From JAJPKK01 sp963824905 (GTDB lineage Bacteria; Pseudomonadota; Alphaproteobacteria; Rhizobiales; Xanthobacteraceae), in NCBI GenBank assembly GCA_963824905.1, contig CAWGRH010000002.1:62001-126000 (forward strand): a stretch of 64,000 bases of DNA, given 5' to 3'. A program made the position numbers and the translations under genes. The notes under the pieces are model-generated. The model was not told where the DNA came from. It searched no databases and saw only the letters and a list, made by a program, of their open reading frames with translations. This document shows, piece by piece, positions 54,325 to 63,747 of the stretch. Each line of letters starts with the position of its first letter. Position 1 is the first letter of the stretch.

Positions 54325-55115
54325 GCCGCGGCGGCCGAGCTCCGCGGGACTTTGTTGAACAGGCGGAAGAAGTTTTCCGTGGTCTGGGCGGCCATGGCCT
54401 CAGGCGTCACGCCGCGCGTCTCGGCAAGCGTCTTTGCCACCTCGGTCACGTAGGCCGGCTCGTTGCGCTTGCCGCGGTATTTGCCGGGCGCGAGATAAGG
54501 CGAGTCGGTCTCGACCATGAAACGGTCGGCCGGCAGCGACGCCGCGATGGCGCGCAGGTCGTCGGACCGCTTGAAGGTCAGGATGCCCGTAAAGGAGATG
54601 TGGAGCCCGAGCTCGATCGCGGTGCGCGCGAGCTCAGGCCCGGCGGTGAAGCAATGGAGAATGGCGGGGAAGGCGCCCTTCCCCATCTCCTCAGTCAGAA
54701 TCCGCGCCATGTCGGCATCGCATTCGCGCGAATGGATGACGAGCGGCAGCCCGGTCTCGCGCGCCGCCGCGATGTGGCGGCGGAAGCCTTCCTCCTGGGC
54801 GTCGCGCGGGCTGAAATCATAGTGATAGTCGAGCCCCGCCTCGCCGATCGCGACCACCTTGGGATGCCGGCTGCGCGCGACGAGGTCCGCCGTGGTGATG
54901 TCCGGCTCCTCATGCGCGTTATGAGGATGCGTCCCCACCGAGCAGTAGACATTGGAGAATTGCTCGGCAATCGCCAGCAGCTTGTCGAACTGGCGCACCC
55001 GGGTCGAAATGGTGACGATCCGCCCTACCCCGGCCGCCGCCGCCCGCTCGACGATGGCGTCGAGGTCGTCCGCGAAGTCCGGGAAGTCGAGATGGCAGTG
55101 GCTGTCGACGAGCAT
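54321..55115 (-). CDS. tatD: TatD-family metal-dependent deoxyribonuclease
   Basis: A protein of 264 residues. TIM-barrel hydrolase with metal ligands in VDSHCHLDF (His-X-His), VAIGEAGLDYHYD (Glu), LPLVIHSRECD (His), AILHCFTAG (His) and MVETDSPYLAP (Asp). TatD proteins trim DNA 3' ends and some act on D-aminoacyl-tRNA. ATG 55115 begins MLVDSHCHLD, the usual family start; ATG 55124, three codons earlier, is possible. In most relatives tatD directly follows metG; here the orphan gene at 55165 is inserted between them. Confidence 0.93.
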   Translation of the reverse strand: MLVDSHCHLDFPDFADDLDAIVERAAAAGVGRIVTISTRVRQFDKLLAIAEQFSNVYCSVGTHPHNAHEEPDITTADLVARSRHPKVVAIGEAGLDYHYDFSPRDAQEEGFRRHIAAARETGLPLVIHSRECDADMARILTEEMGKGAFPAILHCFTAGPELARTAIELGLHISFTGILTFKRSDDLRAIAASLPADRFMVETDSPYLAPGKYRGKRNEPAYVTEVAKTLAETRGVTPEAMAAQTTENFFRLFNKVPRSSAAAA

Positions 55116-55164
55116 ATGCGTCATCCCGACCGATCTGCCGTGGAGCAAGTGCAGCAAGGCTTTC

Positions 55165-57105
55165 TCAGGCGACAGGTCTGAAAATCTCGACCGCCGCCTC
55201 GGCTTGATGGCGCTCCTCACCGATAAGGTCACCCAGCCGCGGGACGGCCAAATCGACAACAACGCCGCTGGGTGAAGGAAATGGGACGGCCGTCCAGGAA
55301 ATTCGGTCGATGAACCTTTGCAACACGTATGGGGACGCCAGGGCTGCTTCGAACCTGTCGGCCGCCTGCGCCTCATTTTCATAGAGGGTCCTGGAAAATG
55401 GTACGAAACGACCAGTTCTCGGTACAACTGCCGCGGTGGTGCTGAGGTTACCACCTCCCAGATAGTTGCGAAGGAACAGAGCGTCCGTGACGAAGCAGCC
55501 GTCGACGTTCAGCGAAAAACCGAACCCTTGGTTTGCGACAACCAGCGGGACCACACGCAGCCTCCGACATTCGTCGTCGGTCAAGCCCAGCGCGGTTGCG
55601 GCGACTTCAGGCCGCTTGCGGAGAGCATCGGCCTTCCGCACTGCTTGTCTCGCCGCATCCTTCAGCTTGCGCAGGTAGAGGAAACGTTCGAAGGACTCCG
55701 CAGGGAAGAGCCAGAACTTCACTTCGCCCACGATTAGGAACTGGCCGAGCTTGACTAGCAAATCGATCTGTTCGTCGAAATTCGAGCCCTTCTTGATCCC
55801 GTGCACGGCACACCGCACATGTTTGAACAGGCGGTTTTTGGCGATCGCGGCGCAAATTTGTTGGCGGTACTCGGCCTCGTAGGCGACGCCTCGAGCGTCC
55901 TTGGAAAGATTGTCGTCAATTCCGCCCTTCTCCAGCCACGCTTCTACCTTTCGGAGCGGGTTGCTCGCCCTCAGCACCGGCAATGCGAGCGCGAGCTTGT
56001 CTCCACCGGGTATTGGCACTAGGGGCGCCGCCCACAGTCCCTTGTGGCCCTTTTCGCGACCAGTCTTCGGCCTGAATGTTAAGAAGGCGATCATCGCGTC
56101 CGCCCTGCACTCATCGATGCCGAGAGCCCTTGCTAGGACGTCTCGCAGCTCGCCACGCGAAACTACCAATGCCAGCTTGCTCACGTCTTCCTGGGAAAGA
56201 TGGGCGAGATGTCGCTGGGCCTTCATGAGTGCGCAGGCCAAATCGAGGATCACATGCCAAGCCTGAAGAATAAAGCGGCAGCTGAATCGCGACTCTCTTG
56301 GAAATTCCCTATCCAAGACGAAGCGCAAATAGCTCCCCTCAAGGCCGCCCCGCTCGATCACGAACAGCGGCGGTTTCCGGGACAGGCAGGCCGGTCTGCC
56401 AACGCGTATCTTCCGCCTTCCGGTCGAGACGTCGGTGACGGTCCTCGACAAAGCTAGCTTCCGCCGTTGCTCCGGTTTCATGGCGGTCCAAGTCGACATA
56501 TCGACAAACGGAAAATTCATGAAATTTTCGGACTGCCGAATTTGCGCGGCTTCCAAGCGCGTTTCGAGTTCTCTGTCACCGGGCGCACAGAGAAATCTGT
56601 TGTCCCCTTCTGGCGTGAGCTGCCAACCCTCCCAACAGCAATGATTCCAAATGGAGTTTAGCCCTCGCTGGAGGCCGTATCGCACCAATGCGCGAGCCGC
56701 AATCGGGAAAAGGTCGTCAACGATTCTTGTCGTCGAGACCTCCTTTCCGTAGGCGTCGAACAACCAGGACTCGGCAGCATCGACGGCGGCCTGGATGGCG
56801 TCGTCGGCAGTCAGACTCTGCCCTGCGGGCCCTTCGCCAAGTGGAAGCCGCGCCAAATGCCCGAACGAGATCGCACCTTCATTCGCCGCCTCCTCGATCC
56901 TTGTGTCAGAAAGCTTCTCGGCCGCCAGAAGTTGGTGATTGATCGTTGCCACCGCGAGCGTTACCGCGGTGGCAGCATCCAGCGACTCGAACTCTGGATC
57001 TTTTGCATCTCGGAGAAGTGTCGACTCAGTGGCCAAAAACATCGCCGTGGCGAGCAAATTCACATCGGAACCTGTCAGATCCGCGTTCTCCTTGCGTGCG
57101 AGCAC
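55165..57105 (-). CDS. Orphan large protein with PD-(D/E)XK-like nuclease motif
   Basis: A protein of 646 residues from GTG 57105. No family is recognised over the full length. Residues 440-490 resemble a restriction-endonuclease-like core: FDEQIDLLVKLGQFLIVGEVKFW, with Asp448, then Glu461 and Lys463 (D-X12-E-X-K), followed by a basic helix (RKLKDAARQAVRKADALRK). The N-terminal 430 residues are helical with several Cys (NHCCWEGW) and no known motif. Base composition is visibly lower in GC than neighbours and codon use is different. It interrupts the conserved metG-tatD pair, so it was probably acquired. A defence or DNA/RNA-processing role is possible but unproven. Confidence 0.65.
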   Translation of the reverse strand: MLARKENADLTGSDVNLLATAMFLATESTLLRDAKDPEFESLDAATAVTLAVATINHQLLAAEKLSDTRIEEAANEGAISFGHLARLPLGEGPAGQSLTADDAIQAAVDAAESWLFDAYGKEVSTTRIVDDLFPIAARALVRYGLQRGLNSIWNHCCWEGWQLTPEGDNRFLCAPGDRELETRLEAAQIRQSENFMNFPFVDMSTWTAMKPEQRRKLALSRTVTDVSTGRRKIRVGRPACLSRKPPLFVIERGGLEGSYLRFVLDREFPRESRFSCRFILQAWHVILDLACALMKAQRHLAHLSQEDVSKLALVVSRGELRDVLARALGIDECRADAMIAFLTFRPKTGREKGHKGLWAAPLVPIPGGDKLALALPVLRASNPLRKVEAWLEKGGIDDNLSKDARGVAYEAEYRQQICAAIAKNRLFKHVRCAVHGIKKGSNFDEQIDLLVKLGQFLIVGEVKFWLFPAESFERFLYLRKLKDAARQAVRKADALRKRPEVAATALGLTDDECRRLRVVPLVVANQGFGFSLNVDGCFVTDALFLRNYLGGGNLSTTAAVVPRTGRFVPFSRTLYENEAQAADRFEAALASPYVLQRFIDRISWTAVPFPSPSGVVVDLAVPRLGDLIGEERHQAEAAVEIFRPVA

Positions 57106-57229
57106 GCAGGCGGCCGGTCAAGGCGCTCGTCGGCCTGACTTCAGGGGCACGGGTGAAACGGTTCGTCAAGCATATCAGACGTTCGCCGGGACACGGTGCT
57201 TGATGCCAAGCACTCCGACGTGCTGGCTC

Positions 57230-58780
57230 CTACGTCGCCGGCTCGACATACCGCGGAAACACCGGCGCCGGCGCCGGCAACTGCACGCCCGCCGTGATCC
57301 GCCTCCCCCCGCCAAGCGACGCAAAGTCCCGCTCGCCCGCCGGCACCGCGAGCAGGTCGAGCAGCTTCCCCGCCGACTTCGGCATGAACGGCTGCGACAT
57401 GATCGCGACCTGGCGGATCACCTCGGCCGTGGTGTGGAGGACAGTGCCCTGGCGCACCGGGTCGGTCTTGGCGAGCGCCCAGGGCGCCTCGCCCGCGAAA
57501 TAGCGGTTGGCGTCGGCGACCACGGCCCAGGCGGCGTTGAGCACCTGGTGGAGCGCGCGCGTCTTCATCGCCTCGCGCGCCTTGCCGATCATGGCGTCGG
57601 CGGCGGCGAGCATTGCGGTGTCGTTGGCGCTCAGCGCGCCCGGCGCCGGCAGCACGCCGCCGAAGTTCTTCGCCACCATGGTGAGCGAGCGCTGGGCGAG
57701 GTTGCCGAGGTCGTTCGCGAGGTCGGCGTTGGTGCGGTTGACGATCGCCTCGTGGCTGTAGCTGCCGTCCTGGCCGAACGGCACCTCGCGCAGGAGGAAG
57801 AAGCGCAGCGGGTCGACGCCATAGGCGTCGGCGAGCGCGAAGGGGTCGACCACGTTGCCGACTGACTTCGACATCTTCTCCCCGCGGTTGAACAGGAAGC
57901 CGTGGCTGAAGATGTGGCGCGGGATCGGCAGCCCCGCCGACATCAGGAAGGCCGGCCAGTAGACCGCGTGGAAGCGCACGATGTCCTTGCCGATGACGTG
58001 CAGATCGCACGGCCACCAGCGCTTGAACATCGCGCCCTCGGTGTCGGGAAAGCCGACGGCCGTGATGTAGTTCGTCAGCGCGTCGACCCAGACATACATG
58101 ATGTGGCGCGGGTCGCCCGGCACCGGGATGCCCCAGTCGAAGGTGGTGCGCGAGATCGAGAGGTCCTGCAGGCCGCCGCGCACGAAGCTCGCGACCTCGT
58201 TCAGCCGCTCGCGCGGCAGCATGAAATCCGGCTGGGATTCATAGAGGTCGAGCAGTTTCTTCTGGTACTGCGAGAGGCGGAAGAAGTAGCTCTCCTCCTC
58301 CACCCATTCGACCGGCGTGCCGGTCGGCCCGCGGCGCACCTTGTCGTCGCCGACGGTCGTCTCGCCCTCGGCGTAGTAGGCTTCGTCCCGCACCGAGTAC
58401 CAGCCGGAGTACTTCGACAGGTAGATGTCGCCGGCCTTCGCCATGCGCTCCCAGATCGCCTGGGACGAGCGGTAATGGCGCTCCTCGGTGGTGCGGATGT
58501 AGTCGTCGTTCGAGCACTCGAGCCGCTCCACCATGGCCTGGAAGCGCGCGACGTTGCGATCGGCGAGCTCGCGGGGCTTGAGCCCCTCGCGGGTCGCCGT
58601 CTGCAGCATCTTGATGCCGTGCTCGTCGGTGCCGGTCAGGAAAAAGACGTCGTAGCCGTCGAGCCGCATGAAGCGCGCGATGGCGTCGGTGGCGATCACC
58701 TCATAGGCGTGCCCGATATGCGGCGGCCCGTTGGGGTAGGAGATCGCCGTCGTGATGTAGAAGTGGGGCTTGTCTGCCAT
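57230..58780 (-). CDS. metG: Methionyl-tRNA synthetase
   Basis: A protein of 516 residues. Class I synthetase charging tRNA-Met. The HIGH-type motif is PPHIGHAYEV near residue 20 and the KMSKS motif is present exactly (RGEKMSKSVGN, near residue 298). GTDEHG and the WVDALTNYITAVGFP segment are also conserved. It lacks the C-terminal tRNA-binding (EMAP-like) domain, as is normal for alphaproteobacterial MetG of this length. It lies downstream of holB on the same strand, separated by a large repeat. Confidence 0.96.
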   Translation of the reverse strand: MADKPHFYITTAISYPNGPPHIGHAYEVIATDAIARFMRLDGYDVFFLTGTDEHGIKMLQTATREGLKPRELADRNVARFQAMVERLECSNDDYIRTTEERHYRSSQAIWERMAKAGDIYLSKYSGWYSVRDEAYYAEGETTVGDDKVRRGPTGTPVEWVEEESYFFRLSQYQKKLLDLYESQPDFMLPRERLNEVASFVRGGLQDLSISRTTFDWGIPVPGDPRHIMYVWVDALTNYITAVGFPDTEGAMFKRWWPCDLHVIGKDIVRFHAVYWPAFLMSAGLPIPRHIFSHGFLFNRGEKMSKSVGNVVDPFALADAYGVDPLRFFLLREVPFGQDGSYSHEAIVNRTNADLANDLGNLAQRSLTMVAKNFGGVLPAPGALSANDTAMLAAADAMIGKAREAMKTRALHQVLNAAWAVVADANRYFAGEAPWALAKTDPVRQGTVLHTTAEVIRQVAIMSQPFMPKSAGKLLDLLAVPAGERDFASLGGGRRITAGVQLPAPAPVFPRYVEPAT

Positions 58781-58805
58781 CGAACCAGTACGCCGATTGA
58801 GGGGT

Positions 58806-58973
58806 CCCTCACCTCTCCCCGCGTGCGGGGAGAGGTCGGATCGCGCAAGCGATCCGGGTGAGGGGGCGGTTTCACGAGTCTGAGCCCAGAGATTATCGAC
58901 GAAAGCTCAGACTCGCTAAACCGCCCCCTCACCCCGACCCTCTCCCCGCGCGCGGGGAGAGGGAGCGCGCGGC
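58806..58973. repeat. Large intergenic inverted repeat, family D
   Basis: A long double hairpin between holB and metG. CTCTCCCCGCGTGCGGGGAGAG at the left and CTCTCCCCGCGCGCGGGGAGAG at the right (each itself a palindrome, cited in part) flank an inner pair, GGGCGGTTT...GAGTCTGAGC and GCTCAGACTC...AAACCGCCC. No second copy is in this window. It may end or attenuate transcription between holB and metG. Confidence 0.85.
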
Positions 58974-59028
58974 CGCTGCTCCGTTATCTACTGAACCGCG
59001 GGTCGCGCCTGCACGCCGGGCGTAGGTA

Positions 59029-60102
59029 TCAACCGCGGGTCGCGTCGGCAAGCCGAGCGAAGGTCGCGAACACCAGGGGCTTGCGCTCGAGATTATAGAC
59101 CTCGACGTCGCGGGCCTGACGGTTGAGCGCGTCCCAGAGGTCGGCGGTGCCGACGAGGCGCGCCTTGTCGGGCGCAGCGCCGGCGATCTCGGTGTCGAGG
59201 CGGCGGCGCAGGAAGTCGCGCACGGCGTTGACGAAAGCTTCGAGCAGCGAGCGGTCGCGGTCGAGCCGGTCGCCGAGCGCATGCAGCGCGTTTGGATCGG
59301 TCGAAGGCAGCGCCGCGAGCATCGCCTCGACCTCGCGGCGGAGCGCGAGCTGCGCGCCGCCGGCGAGCGCCAGTGCGCGGGCGACGCTGCCGCCGGAGGC
59401 CTCGGCGGCCGCGGCAAGCGTCGCCGTATCGGCCTCGGGCCCGCGCGCGGCGGTCGCGGCGGCGAGGACGTCGGCGGTCGAAAGCGGCGCCAGCGTCAGC
59501 CGCCGGCAGCGCGAGCGGATGGTCGGTAACAGCCTCCCCGGCGCGTGGCTCACCAGCAGGAACAGCGAGCGCGCCGGCGGCTCTTCCAGCATCTTGAGGA
59601 GCGCGTTCGCGGCTTCCGGCTGCTTGAGCTCGTCGGCGGCATCGACGATGCACACCCGCCAGCCCCCCTCGCCCGCCGTCGAGCCGAAGAAACTCACGGT
59701 GCGGCGGACCTGGTCGACGGTGATCACCGTGCGCAGCGCGCCGGAATCGCCGGCGACGCGTTCGAGCACCAGGAGATCGGTATGGGCGTTGCCGGCGATG
59801 CGGCGCACGGTCGGGTGCGCGGGATCGAGGGCGAGCGACGTCGCGTCTCTCACCGCAGGCGCGGCGGGATCGGGGTTTGCCAGCACGAACCGCGCCACGC
59901 GGTAAGCGAGCGTCGCCTTGCCGATGCCGGCTTCGCCGCCGATCAGCCAGGAATGCGGAATGCGGCCGCTGCGGTAGCTCGAGAGAAAGGCCTGCTCGGC
60001 GGCCTGATGGCCGAACAGCACCGTCGTCTCGCGCGGCGGCGGGGCGTCGCGGCCCTCGTCGGCGTCCGAGGAGTCGCCGCCTTTGCCCGCGTTGCGGCTC
60101 AT
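59029..60102 (-). CDS. holB: DNA polymerase III, delta' subunit
   Basis: A protein of 357 residues. Clamp-loader subunit. LFGHQAAEQAFLSSYRSGRIPHSWLIGGEAGIGKATLAYRVARF gives the AAA+ Walker A-like motif (GGEAGIGKAT; seen in blocks), then DQVRRTVSFF, VDAADELKQPEAANALLKMLEEPP and a late SRCRRLTLAPLS (sensor region). The start ATG 60102 overlaps the tmk stop (ATGA). The pair tmk-holB followed by metG and tatD is a conserved alphaproteobacterial order. Confidence 0.92.
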   Translation of the reverse strand: MSRNAGKGGDSSDADEGRDAPPPRETTVLFGHQAAEQAFLSSYRSGRIPHSWLIGGEAGIGKATLAYRVARFVLANPDPAAPAVRDATSLALDPAHPTVRRIAGNAHTDLLVLERVAGDSGALRTVITVDQVRRTVSFFGSTAGEGGWRVCIVDAADELKQPEAANALLKMLEEPPARSLFLLVSHAPGRLLPTIRSRCRRLTLAPLSTADVLAAATAARGPEADTATLAAAAEASGGSVARALALAGGAQLALRREVEAMLAALPSTDPNALHALGDRLDRDRSLLEAFVNAVRDFLRRRLDTEIAGAAPDKARLVGTADLWDALNRQARDVEVYNLERKPLVFATFARLADATRG

Positions 60103-60771
60103 GTCAGCTCCCCGGCAGAAGTGGGTGCAGGCGCGCCGACGAGCCCGAGCCGCTCTGCGACCGCGGCCCAGATGTCGGCGCCGACATCCTCGGCCGGGCG
60201 ATCGGCGTCGATCACCACACAGCGTCCGGGCTCCTCCGCCGCGATCTCGCGGAACGCCGCATTGAGCCGCTGGTGAAAGCCGAGATCCTCGCCCTCGAAC
60301 CGGTCGGGGGCGCTGCCCGCACGCCGGGCGCGGGCGCGCGCGAGCCCGATCTCGGCCGGCAGGTCGAGGATGACGGTGAGATCGGGCATGGCATCGCCGA
60401 CCGTAATCCGTTCGAGCGCCCGCACCAGCGGGCGGCCGGCTTGCCCGAGAATCCCCTGGTACACCCGGGTGGAAATCGATGAAGCGGTCGCAGATCACCC
60501 ATTTGCCCGCGGCGAGCGCCGGCCTGATCAGGTTGTCGAGATGGTCGCGGCGGGCCGCGGCGAACAGCAGGGTCTCCGCCTGCGAACCGAACGGCTTGGC
60601 GAGCCCTGAGAGCACGATGTCGCGCACGATCTCGGCGCCCGGCGATCCCCCGGGCTCACGGGTCTTCACCACGACGATGCCGAGGCCGCCGAGGCGCTCG
60701 GCAAGGAGCGCGGCCTGGGTGGACTTCCCCGCGCCCTCCCCGCCTTCCAAGGTGATGAAACGGCCTGGCAT
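60099..60771 (-). CDS. tmk: Thymidylate kinase, frameshifted by one extra base near 60474
   Basis: Phosphorylates dTMP to dTDP, required for DNA synthesis. The first frame has the P-loop FITLEGGEGAGKSTQAALLAE, TREPGGSPGAEIVR and WVICDRFID. The next expected residues (STRVYQGILGQAGRP) appear one base further on in the other frame, which continues to TSAGELT and stops at 60099. The extra base lies in an A-run (plus strand AAA at 60473-60475). Correcting it gives 223 residues, the normal length. Since tmk is normally essential, this is probably an assembly error. The gene overlaps holB by four bases. Confidence 0.9.
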
Positions 60772-60857
60772 GTGTGTTTCGAATATCCGACGGTCTCTGA
60801 CGATGCCGCAGCTCTACAGCATCTAGATATGTCGTGACCGGCGCGCTCGCTCCCGCG

Positions 60858-60945
60858 GTCATGGCCGGGCTTGTCCCGGCCACCCCGATCATATGGCACA
60901 GCCGTGCCCCGATATCGGGGTCGCCGGGACAAGCCCGGCGATGAC
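60858..60945. repeat. Intergenic palindromic repeat, family A (copy 3)
   Basis: GGCCGGGCTTGTCCCGGCCACCCC at the left (cited in part) and GCCGGGACAAGCCCGGC at the right are inverted arms. It is intact and closely matches the copy at 123-210. It fills the tmk-carboxypeptidase gap (60772-61030), which holds no gene. Confidence 0.85.
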
Positions 60946-61030
60946 GGCTGTGGGTAAGTGTCGATGTCCGCAGTTGACGGGTTTGCGGGCGACGGCTTTG
61001 CTCAGGTCGACCCGCGGGGCGCCGCGAGCC

Positions 61031-62249
61031 TCACCCGTTCTTCTTGGTGCCGATCGAGCCCACGCCCATGCGGATGAGACCGATGACGAGCTCGGCGGCG
61101 CCGTCGAAGGCGCGCTGGCGCAGGTTGCCGCGCTCGACGCTGTCGACGGCATAGAGCGGGGCTTCGAGCACCAGGCGGTCGCCGCGATAGACGTTGAGGC
61201 TGGCGACCTGCTGGCCGGCGGCGATCGGCGCAGGCACCGGGCCGGCATAGACGATCTTCGCCGAGAGGCGGTCGGAGGAGTTCTTCGGCATCAGCACGTT
61301 GATCGCGCCCGTTGCCGACGAGGTCGACGCGGCCGGAGGCTCCGCCGAAAAGCTTGGCGGCGCCGACGATCGTTCCCTCCTCGAACAGCGGCCGCGCCTC
61401 GAACGACTTGAAGCCGTATTCGAGGAGCCGCTTTGCCTCGTCGCCGCGCTCCTTCGCCGACTTGAGCCCGTTGACGACGACGATGAGCCGCGTGCCGTTC
61501 TGCACCGCCGAGCCGACGAGCCCGTAGCCGCCGTCGACCGTGAAGCCGGTCTTGAGGCCGTCGGCGCCGATGTTCATGGTCATCAGCGGGTTGCGGTTCT
61601 GCTGGCGGATCTTGTTCCAGGTGAACTCGGTCTCGCCGAAATACTTGTAGTAGTCCGGATAGGTGTGGATGATGTGGCGGGCAAGCTTGGCGAGGTCGCG
61701 CACCGACATCTTCTGCGCGGCGTCCGGCAGGCCGGTCGAATTGGCGAAGTTGGATTTCTGCAGGCCGAGCTCGCGGGCCCTCGCGTTCATCTTCTCGGCA
61801 AAGGCGCGCTCGTTGCCGGCGAGGCCTTCGGCGAGCGTGATGCAGGCGTCGTTGCCCGATTGCACGACCGCGCCCTGGATCAGATCTTCGACCCGCGACC
61901 GGCTGTGGATCGGCAGGAACATGCTCGACGTGTGGGACGGGGCGCCGCCACGCCGCCACGCGTTCTCGCTCGTCATGTATTCGGTGTCGAGCTTGATGTG
62001 GCCCTGCTTGAGCTCGTTGAAGACGATCTCCGCCGTCATCAGCTTGGTCATGCTCGAGGGCGGTGTCGGCGTGTCGGCATATTTCTCGAACAGGACCGTG
62101 CCGGTCGCAGCGTCCATCAGCATGACGTAGGGCGCGGTGGTGTCGAAATCGCCGGTCTTGCCGCCGACGAGGCCGATATTGGCGGGTGCCGCGACGGCGG
62201 CGATCGCGCCGGCGACGAGTCCCATCGCGACGAGGCCGCGACGCAGCAT
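61031..62249 (-). CDS. D-alanyl-D-alanine carboxypeptidase (penicillin-binding protein 5/6 type), frameshifted near 61309
   Basis: Periplasmic serine peptidase that trims peptidoglycan stem peptides. A signal peptide (MLRRGLVAMGLVAGAIAAVAA) is followed by the active-site SXXK (PPSSMTKLM), the SXN motif (VQSGNDACI) and the KTG motif (GLKTGFTVDGG). The frame shifts at VDLVGNG: the other frame continues AINVLMPKNSSDRLSAKIVYAGPV to the end at 61031. A surplus G in GGG (plus strand CCC at 61308-61310) accounts for it. The corrected protein has about 405 residues, including the C-terminal PBP5-type domain. ATG 62249 gives a clean signal peptide; ATG 62312 in the same frame would add 21 residues. 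Known names are dacC or dacF. Confidence 0.88.
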
Positions 62250-62478
62250 GGAGTTCCGCCAGTTCCCGAGACCAGCAGACATCTTGCCCAGTGATATCTC
62301 GCCCAGTGCCATCGTCCCATCCCGAGCCGCCCGCGCGATCTACCGCGTGGCGGAAGCTGTCCGCCCTTCCCGGTAACCGGGGGGCCCAATCGAAACAATC
62401 CCGCGAATTATCGCAGATCCGGTCCGAAGACCGGGTAAACGTGCTCTACGCTTCGGTCTATTCAGCTCCGGTTTTGGT

Positions 62479-63417
62479 TCAATAAAGGCCGCGAATCGTC
62501 GAATACGGCACGTCGCCGCCGCGAGGGTCGGGACGCACCGGTGCATAGGCCGAGAGCGCCGGCACAGGGCGCGGGACCGGCTGGGCCATGTGCGCTTGCG
62601 CCACCGACGTGTTCCCGGTCGCGCGGAAATTGGAAACCTGTTGACCGTCGCCGAGCCCGTAGGGGCGCTCGGGCGGGGTCGGCACATCACGCAGCTTCGC
62701 ATGCGAGGCCGACACAACCGGCGCCGACGAGAGCGACGCCGGCATGAACCCTTTCATCGAGGCGACGCGGACCAGCGACGGCGACGGCGCCGGATCGCCA
62801 TTTTCCCGCAGCGTCGCCATCAGCATGATGTCGTCGGAGCCTTCGAGCGGCGCGCGGCCGACATATTCCACCCGCACCGGGGCGAGCCCGCCGCCATGGA
62901 AACCGAGCAGGCTCGCCGCGTGCTCGGACACGTCGATCAGGCGATTGCCGGAATAGGGCCCGCGATCGTTGAGGCGAACGATGACCGACTTGTGGTTGGA
63001 GAGATTGGTGACCCGCACATAGGAAGGCAGCGGCAAGGTCGCATGCGCCCCCGACATCGACGCGCTGTCGAAGATTTCGCCGTTCGCGGTGAGCCGGCCG
63101 TGGAAGTCCGAGCCGTACCAGGAGGCGACGCCTTCGGCGCGGTAATGCGGATTGTCCTCCGGCACATAGGTCCTGCCGCCGACGACGTAGGGTGCGCCGA
63201 CGCGATAGGTGCCGCCCCCCTTGGGGATCGGCTCGCCCGGCGCGATGACGCGCGGGCTCGATGAAACGCCGTAGCGGGGATCGAGCGAGCCGAAGGAGCC
63301 GCCGGAGCAGTTCGCGAGGAGCAGACCAATCACGCCGAGCACGCCCAAACGGAGCACGCCCAAACGTGTGCGGCGGCGTGTGCGGCTGATGCCACAGCGC
63401 TCCTCGCCCATCCGCAT
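62479..63417 (-). CDS. rlpA: RlpA-family septal-ring lipoprotein
   Basis: A protein of 312 residues. A lipoprotein signal (VLGVIGLLLANC, lipid attached at the Cys) precedes a double-psi beta-barrel domain (EGVASWYGSDFHGRLTANGEIFD, then VIVRLNDRGPYSGNRLIDVS with the catalytic-like Asp). RlpA proteins are lytic transglycosylases or septal-ring proteins of the outer membrane. No C-terminal SPOR domain is visible; the tail after residue 210 is Pro/Ser-rich and probably unstructured. It lies upstream of the D,D-carboxypeptidase on the same strand, a common pairing in alphaproteobacteria. Confidence 0.9.
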   Translation of the reverse strand: MRMGEERCGISRTRRRTRLGVLRLGVLGVIGLLLANCSGGSFGSLDPRYGVSSSPRVIAPGEPIPKGGGTYRVGAPYVVGGRTYVPEDNPHYRAEGVASWYGSDFHGRLTANGEIFDSASMSGAHATLPLPSYVRVTNLSNHKSVIVRLNDRGPYSGNRLIDVSEHAASLLGFHGGGLAPVRVEYVGRAPLEGSDDIMLMATLRENGDPAPSPSLVRVASMKGFMPASLSSAPVVSASHAKLRDVPTPPERPYGLGDGQQVSNFRATGNTSVAQAHMAQPVPRPVPALSAYAPVRPDPRGGDVPYSTIRGLY

Positions 63418-63747
63418 CCGACCAGACCCCCCAGATCGTCAGGCTGCCCCGACGCCCGCCTCCCCCTGGTGCATTCAGCCACCGCGGGAACTCGCGCAGA
63501 TAGTGCAATAAATACAGCAAAATGAAGACAGAGCGGTTAACGCCGACGACGGCGCGCCTGCTCGGGCCGGGACCGCGCGGCCAGACCGAGATACCGCCGC
63601 AAGTTCCGATGAGCCGACGTTTGTCCAGACCAAAGATTCGTGTGACGCGTACATTAATCCGAGCTGTTGCACCGCCGTCACAGACTCGGTCCACGGGGCG
63701 GCGTACAACTAGAACTGGGTGCGAGTATCGAGGGTCGGGGGATTCGC
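63418..63747. other. Intergenic region between rlpA and the outer-membrane protein gene
   Basis: About 330 bases between divergent genes with no supported reading frame or RNA gene. It must hold promoters for both sides, but no convincing -35/-10 pair was found. Confidence 0.5.
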
